Shown here: one piece after another, positions 6,564-10,065 of the stretch
Layout of the letters: every line of letters starts with the position of its first letter
How positions within the stretch are numbered: the stretch's first letter is position 1
Assembly: GCA_012961845.1 (NCBI GenBank)
Contig: DTYO01000306.1
Coordinates: 1 to 10,065, forward strand
Direction of reading: 5' to 3'
Length of the DNA: 10,065 bases
Origin: Thermodesulfobacteriaceae bacterium
GTDB taxonomy: Bacteria; Desulfobacterota; Dissulfuribacteria; Dissulfuribacterales; UBA3076
Translations under genes and position numbers: made by a program
Notes under the pieces: model-generated
The model's input: the letters and a program-made list of their open reading frames with translations, nothing else
The model's database searches: none
What the model was told of the DNA's origin: nothing

Positions 6564-7017
6564 AAGCCACTTCTACCACGAACCCGCCTGCCTGGGTCTT
6601 GAAGGGTACAGCTATGCACGGGCCGGTATGTATGTGTGTGATTGAATGATTGTTACCGGAAACAACCGTTGGTGTGCCGGCCTGAAGAGAAATATCCTCG
6701 CTCTCCAGGCGCCTTCTGGCATCCCCGCAGATCATGTTGGTCAGTTCCCCTACCGCATCCCTGACCTCGTCGTTGATCTCATCCACTGAAGAACCAAACA
6801 GATTGGTCACTATGGCGGTTATGCACGATGTGGAAAATGTTATGGACATGGAACCCTGTGCGTCCCCTGTGATGCCGATGATACCAGTGACGTTGCCGCC
6901 TGCGATCCTGTCTTTCTTGAGAAACGGTTTTCCTGCCTCAGCCTCCATCATTGCCATTGTCTTCAGTACATTGAGAGAGGCCTCCAGAAAAGGATTAACG
7001 ATCTGGGCTTCTAACAC
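6556..7017 (-). CDS. cheX: CheX-type chemotaxis phosphatase
   Basis: A 153-residue protein of the CheC/CheX phosphatase family. The best motif is VRDAVGELTNMICGDAR, in which E91 and N94 correspond to the ExxN catalytic pair that removes phosphate from CheY. There is one such motif, as in CheX, not two as in CheC. The early part (ITGDAQGSMSITFS, 49-62) and the end (HIHTGPCIAVPFKTQAGGF) fit the alpha/beta fold. The start is GTG at 7015-7017, with GGAGGAG just upstream. No cheY, cheA or receptor gene lies in the window, so it is an orphan. It may act on a CheY or on a stand-alone receiver domain encoded elsewhere. It is convergent with the transporter gene and divergent from dtd. Confidence 0.9.
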   Translation of the reverse strand: MLEAQIVNPFLEASLNVLKTMAMMEAEAGKPFLKKDRIAGGNVTGIIGITGDAQGSMSITFSTSCITAIVTNLFGSSVDEINDEVRDAVGELTNMICGDARRRLESEDISLQAGTPTVVSGNNHSITHIHTGPCIAVPFKTQAGGFVVEVAFN

Positions 7018-7180
7018 GACTCCTCCAGTGCTTCACAGCTTCATCTATTATTCAAGGCAACAGTGCCTGATCATGACTTCGGCCTGTTGCTTATTTTTCT
7101 TTAAACTATTGTGTGACGCCCTGGCACAGCTCCCTGTCTCCCCTGAGGAGCTTGAGAGAGTTTTCCTTCAGGAGCATTCC

Positions 7181-7189
7181 TGTTATGAT
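7181..7189 (+). promoter_or_regulatory. dtd: Possible extended -10 promoter for dtd
   Basis: TGTTATGAT at 7181-7189 fits an extended -10 element (TG, one base, then TATGAT). No good -35 box is seen at the proper distance, which an extended -10 promoter can tolerate. It lies in the 233-base divergent gap between cheX and dtd, about 60 bases before the dtd start. Confidence 0.4.
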
Positions 7190-7250
7190 ACCGCATTTCC
7201 GGTTGCCGGATTAACGGACCGGACACCAGCAGAGAGGAGGAATCACAGCC

Positions 7251-7703
7251 ATGCTGGCAGTATGGCAGACAGTGGCAGAAGCCCAGGTAGAGGTAGCTGG
7301 TAAGACAGTCAGCAGAATCGGCAGGGGTGCACTGGTGCTTCTCGGAGTGGAGAAAGGCGATACCCGGAAAGATGCATCATACATCGCGGGAAAATGTGCC
7401 AGGCTGCGGGTCTTCTCCGACAGCAGAGGTCTCATGAATCTATCGCTTGCGGATACCGGTGGAGAACTTCTGCTGGTATCCCAGTTCACGCTGTGTGCAG
7501 ACTGCAGGAAGGGCCGGAGGCCGTCCTTTGTCCGGGCTGCCAGGCCTGAAGAAGCGGAAGACTTGTACGAGAAGGTCGCGGAGATGATAGCCGACATGGG
7601 CATACCTGTAAAAAAAGGCGTCTTTAGGGCAGACATGCAGGTCGGACTGGTGAACGACGGACCGGTCACCCTGCTCTTGGACAGCAAAAACAGAATAAGA
7701 TAA
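7251..7703 (+). CDS. dtd: D-aminoacyl-tRNA deacylase
   Basis: A 150-residue cytosolic enzyme of the DTD family, full length (typical size about 145-150). It hydrolyses D-amino acids wrongly attached to tRNA, recycling the tRNA. Family landmarks are in order: the N-terminal AVWQTVAEAQVEV, LVLLGVEKGDT at 29-39, LRVFSD, the active-site SQFTLCAD at about 78-85, KGRRPSF, and NDGPVTLLLDS near the end, which carries the GPVT-type motif that faces the substrate across the dimer. The usual GxFGAxM segment reads GVFRADM here, so Arg-Ala replaces Gly-Ala. ATG 7251 has GAGGAGG ten bases upstream. The next gene starts 45 bases downstream on the same strand and is probably co-transcribed. Confidence 0.96.
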   Translation: MLAVWQTVAEAQVEVAGKTVSRIGRGALVLLGVEKGDTRKDASYIAGKCARLRVFSDSRGLMNLSLADTGGELLLVSQFTLCADCRKGRRPSFVRAARPEEAEDLYEKVAEMIADMGIPVKKGVFRADMQVGLVNDGPVTLLLDSKNRIR

Positions 7704-7748
7704 AATTCTATTGAATATCAGTTTGTTATCTAAAACACCGCAGGCATC

Positions 7749-9587
7749 ATGACCGACCTACCCACTGAACAGGACATCTTCAGCGACTGGACGCCTCCGG
7801 AAATCAGCGAGTCTGCAGCAGAATGGCTCTTATCCCGGCTATCGGGACAATCCTTTTTCCATTTCATCCAGGCGGTTCTCTTAGACTCTAGAGGCCAGGC
7901 CCTGCTGTCCGGATTCAGGATCTCCAGGGAATCGGTGAGGAAAAAGGGCGTCCGCCAGACACTTACGGCCATACTGGTTCCTTATCTCGTTTCATCCACC
8001 AATACACTCAAAGCACTCTTTTATGTCTCCTTTCCACATGCCAGGTGGTTCCGATGGGCAGAAATTCTCGGTGTCTTTGATGAAGAATGGCTTGTTTCCT
8101 GCTGGCGCAGCCTTGTGAGAGGAACAGGTGATCCGGCGCTGGCAGTCGGGCTCATGCTTGACCACAGGGCTCGGATAGTGAAGAGGGGCGAGAGGGTCAT
8201 GAAAACCTCAGGCATCTGGTCTGGGACCATGACCGCATCAGCAGACAGTCTGCCGGATGAATGGGTTGAATTCGTGTCAATGGTGGAGTCCGGCAGTGCC
8301 AGGCCCGGACCTGCCGAGCAGGAAAATATCCAGGAAATCATGGCTGCCAGAGACGAACTGGCCGGGAAACTGGCACGTTCCGAACAGAAAAGGCAAAAGT
8401 TAGCCAGGGTCAGGAGCAAGCTGGAGACCATTAGGGAAAAGCTTGAAGACAGGCTCAAGACAAGAGATCTAGAGATCAGTAGGCTCAGGAGCTTGATCAG
8501 GGCTAAAGATGGGGAAATCGTGCACCTTGAGGCGCATCTGGACGAGCTGGTAAACACCAGGGTCAGCGGTCTGTGCAGAGAACTTTGGGGTTTGGAGGGG
8601 CAGGAGGCCGAACTGGACAAAGACGCCCTGCTTGGCACGGTGGATGACCTGCTGGACAGGGCTGAAAACGCTCTGAGGACCCAGAAAAAACTCGATGCCA
8701 GATACGGCACCAGATCTGCCGCAAACGATACTATATCAAGGCTGGAGAAACGATATGATCAGGTGAGAAAGGCCTTGGCAGACAGTCTGGTGCCGTCACA
8801 GGCCCTGCTGCGGGCCGGGGAAGACCTGCAGGCGGAGATATTCCGCTGGAAACAGCTCCTGCCGGAAGGAGACAGTACCGCTTCCCCGGTCTCTGAGCTC
8901 ATCCTCGACAAGGCCAGGGGCTTTGAAGTCAGCGAAGAAGGTCTTGGGAATCTGGAGGATCTGAAGAACCAGCTCAGCAGGTCTCTTCCAGCCTCCCTTC
9001 TCACCCGGGAAGAAAGAGACTTTCTCGCCAACGCCCTCGGACGCCTCATAGAAAAACGCAGAAAGATCCTGCAGGTCTCCCTGGCCGCCGACCACGCGCC
9101 TGCTGTGCACAAGCTGTCCGCCGAGCCCGCCACAATAGCCAATCTCTCCGCCTTTGTCTCAGGCCACAGGGACATGTGCGCAAGTTCGCTGCTGGTGATC
9201 GACGGCTACAATGCCATCAAGTCTTCGGCTGAATGGGCGGCACTGGACCAGAAAGACTTCACCCGTGCCAGAAACCGCTTCATCGGACTTTGCCGGAAAA
9301 GGTCCGGAGACTGGAAAAGGATCGAGCTGATATTCGACGGCATTGAAGAACACCTGCACATGGAAGAGATGGGCAGGCTCACAGTGGTATATACTGATGC
9401 CAGAAGCAGGAGCCAGAGGGCCGATCTGTACATCAAGGCCCGCATGGAGGAATTCAGGCGCGACTCTCCGGACGACAAGCTGTTTCTCATCACTGCGGAC
9501 AGGGAACTGAAAAAAAATGTGGCCGCCTGGTGCGACTACTATATCGAACCGAGATGGGGACTCATACGTTATCTCAGCGCCCGGTAA
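7749..9587 (+). CDS. Coiled-coil protein with C-terminal NYN/YacP-type RNase domain
   Basis: A 612-residue predicted cytosolic protein in three parts. Residues 1-175 are a helical region I do not recognise. Residues about 181-270 have strong heptad character with dense Lys/Arg/Glu, predicted to be a long coiled coil, and helices continue to about 450. Residues about 481-612 are a NYN domain of the YacP/PIN-like fold: LLVIDGYNAIKS with D485, LIFDG with D530, SQRADLYIK with D569 and LITADRELKKN with D584, ending WGLIRYLSA. These four Asp fit the acidic metal-binding site of PIN/NYN ribonucleases, so activity is likely intact. In Gram-positive bacteria YacP/Rae1 cleaves mRNA on the ribosome; whether this long protein does the same is inference. 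The ATG at 7749 has only a weak ribosome site. The 3' end overlaps the convergent trmL remnant by 14 bases. Confidence 0.85.
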   Translation: MTDLPTEQDIFSDWTPPEISESAAEWLLSRLSGQSFFHFIQAVLLDSRGQALLSGFRISRESVRKKGVRQTLTAILVPYLVSSTNTLKALFYVSFPHARWFRWAEILGVFDEEWLVSCWRSLVRGTGDPALAVGLMLDHRARIVKRGERVMKTSGIWSGTMTASADSLPDEWVEFVSMVESGSARPGPAEQENIQEIMAARDELAGKLARSEQKRQKLARVRSKLETIREKLEDRLKTRDLEISRLRSLIRAKDGEIVHLEAHLDELVNTRVSGLCRELWGLEGQEAELDKDALLGTVDDLLDRAENALRTQKKLDARYGTRSAANDTISRLEKRYDQVRKALADSLVPSQALLRAGEDLQAEIFRWKQLLPEGDSTASPVSELILDKARGFEVSEEGLGNLEDLKNQLSRSLPASLLTREERDFLANALGRLIEKRRKILQVSLAADHAPAVHKLSAEPATIANLSAFVSGHRDMCASSLLVIDGYNAIKSSAEWAALDQKDFTRARNRFIGLCRKRSGDWKRIELIFDGIEEHLHMEEMGRLTVVYTDARSRSQRADLYIKARMEEFRRDSPDDKLFLITADRELKKNVAAWCDYYIEPRWGLIRYLSAR

Positions 9588-9909
9588 CAGGTCTCCCAAA
9601 ACCAAACTGCCTGTAAGCCTCATAAACTGTTATTCCCACAGCAGTAGAGAGATTGAGCTTCCTGACCCTGCCCCACATGGAAAGATACAGAGTGTTCTCC
9701 AAGTTTTGTCGGATGAGTTCTTCCGGCAACCCTATAGTCTCTTTTCCGAATACAAGGTGGCAGCCCTGTGCATATACCACGTCCGTATAGAGAGATTTCC
9801 CCCTGGTGAAGAAAAAGAACATCTCATCACCGGCATGGAACTCCATGAACAGCCGAAGACTCCCGCGGTGCTCTATCCTGACGTGGGGCCAGTAGTCCAG
9901 CCCAGCCAT
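9574..9909 (-). pseudogene. trmL: TrmL-like tRNA 2'-O-methyltransferase, N-terminally truncated
   Basis: A 111-residue frame matching the C-terminal two-thirds of TrmL, the SPOUT enzyme that methylates the wobble-base ribose of tRNA-Leu (normal length about 150-160). Recognisable parts in order are AGLDYWPHVRIE at the very start, TRGKSLYTDVVY, the SAM-site LVFGKETIGLPEEL, and the knot end RKLNLSTAVGITVYEAYRQFGF. Missing is the first third, about 40-45 residues, with the PxIPxNTGNIxR motif whose Arg is needed for catalysis. The ATG at 9907-9909 falls at the point where AGLDYW begins, and an in-frame TGA lies two codons before it. The 156 bases further upstream contain no recognisable TrmL N-terminus in any frame. 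It therefore looks like a broken gene, although a short knot-fold protein could still be made. No clear ribosome site is present. Confidence 0.7.
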
Positions 9910-10065
9910 CCTGACTCATCTTTAACAGTTCAAAAATTAAATTCCTTATAAAACAGCACGATAAAGATGCATAGAAATCTCTTGGCACTACAAATCCCAA
10001 TCAATGAAACTAAAAATTACATCTCGCGCATAGTAGGCGGAACAGCTACATGAGCAGCCTGGAAA
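9910..10065. other. AT-rich noncoding flank next to trmL remnant
   Basis: This stretch is clearly richer in A/T than the neighbouring genes. It contains no frame with a ribosome site and no recognisable protein. It begins exactly where the TrmL homology is lost, so it may be the edge of an inserted or rearranged segment. No terminal inverted repeat or target duplication can be confirmed because the window ends. Confidence 0.45.

Noticed and set aside
8021..8710. A 229-codon minus-strand frame rich in Ser and Leu
   Set aside because: It is antisense to the coiled coil of the NYN protein; the Ser/Leu richness mirrors the Glu/Lys/Arg codons of that coil.

Overview
The window looks like chromosomal DNA of a moderately GC-rich anaerobic bacterium. 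The best guess is a sulfate-reducing or related member of the Desulfobacterota (former Deltaproteobacteria). This rests on gene content: a cluster that closely resembles the Orange Protein (orp) locus of Desulfovibrio-type organisms. No rRNA, tRNA, CRISPR array or intact transposon was seen, and genus cannot be decided from the sequence alone.

Layout. (1) Positions 34-4604, minus strand: seven genes read right to left. They are a NifX-like protein with a Gly-rich tail, two paralogous MinD-type ATPases each with an inserted two-cluster ferredoxin domain, an Mrp/NBP35-type ATPase, a second NifX-like (ORP-like) protein with a His/Cys tail, a small FmdB-type zinc ribbon, and a DUF2400/TIGR02757 protein. 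Three junctions are 4-base stop/start overlaps (ATGA or GTGA) and the other gaps are 16-31 bases, so this is almost certainly one operon. (2) Positions 4605-5342: a noncoding, AT-richer divergent spacer. It holds a near-consensus minus-strand promoter for the operon (TTGACA, 17 bases, TATATT), a palindrome just upstream of it, an apparent 5' leader of about 225 bases, and a plus-strand promoter for the next gene. (3) 5343-6563, plus: a cation diffusion facilitator transporter whose C-terminal extension looks like a third NifX-type domain. (4) 6556-7017, minus: a CheX-type phosphatase, tail-to-tail with the transporter. (5) 7251-9587, plus: D-aminoacyl-tRNA deacylase (dtd), then a large coiled-coil protein ending in a YacP/NYN-type RNase domain. 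(6) 9574-9909, minus: a TrmL-like tRNA methyltransferase that has lost its N-terminal third and is followed upstream by AT-rich noncoding sequence to the window edge.

How the genes may work together (inference): the operon encodes P-loop ATPases with Fe-S clusters plus small NifX-fold carriers, a set associated with assembly or handling of metal-sulfur clusters (Mo/Cu/Fe). The divergent metal transporter carries the same carrier fold fused to its cytosolic end, which suggests that metal movement across the membrane is linked to the cluster-handling machinery. CheX, dtd, the NYN protein and the TrmL remnant look like ordinary neighbours rather than parts of that system.
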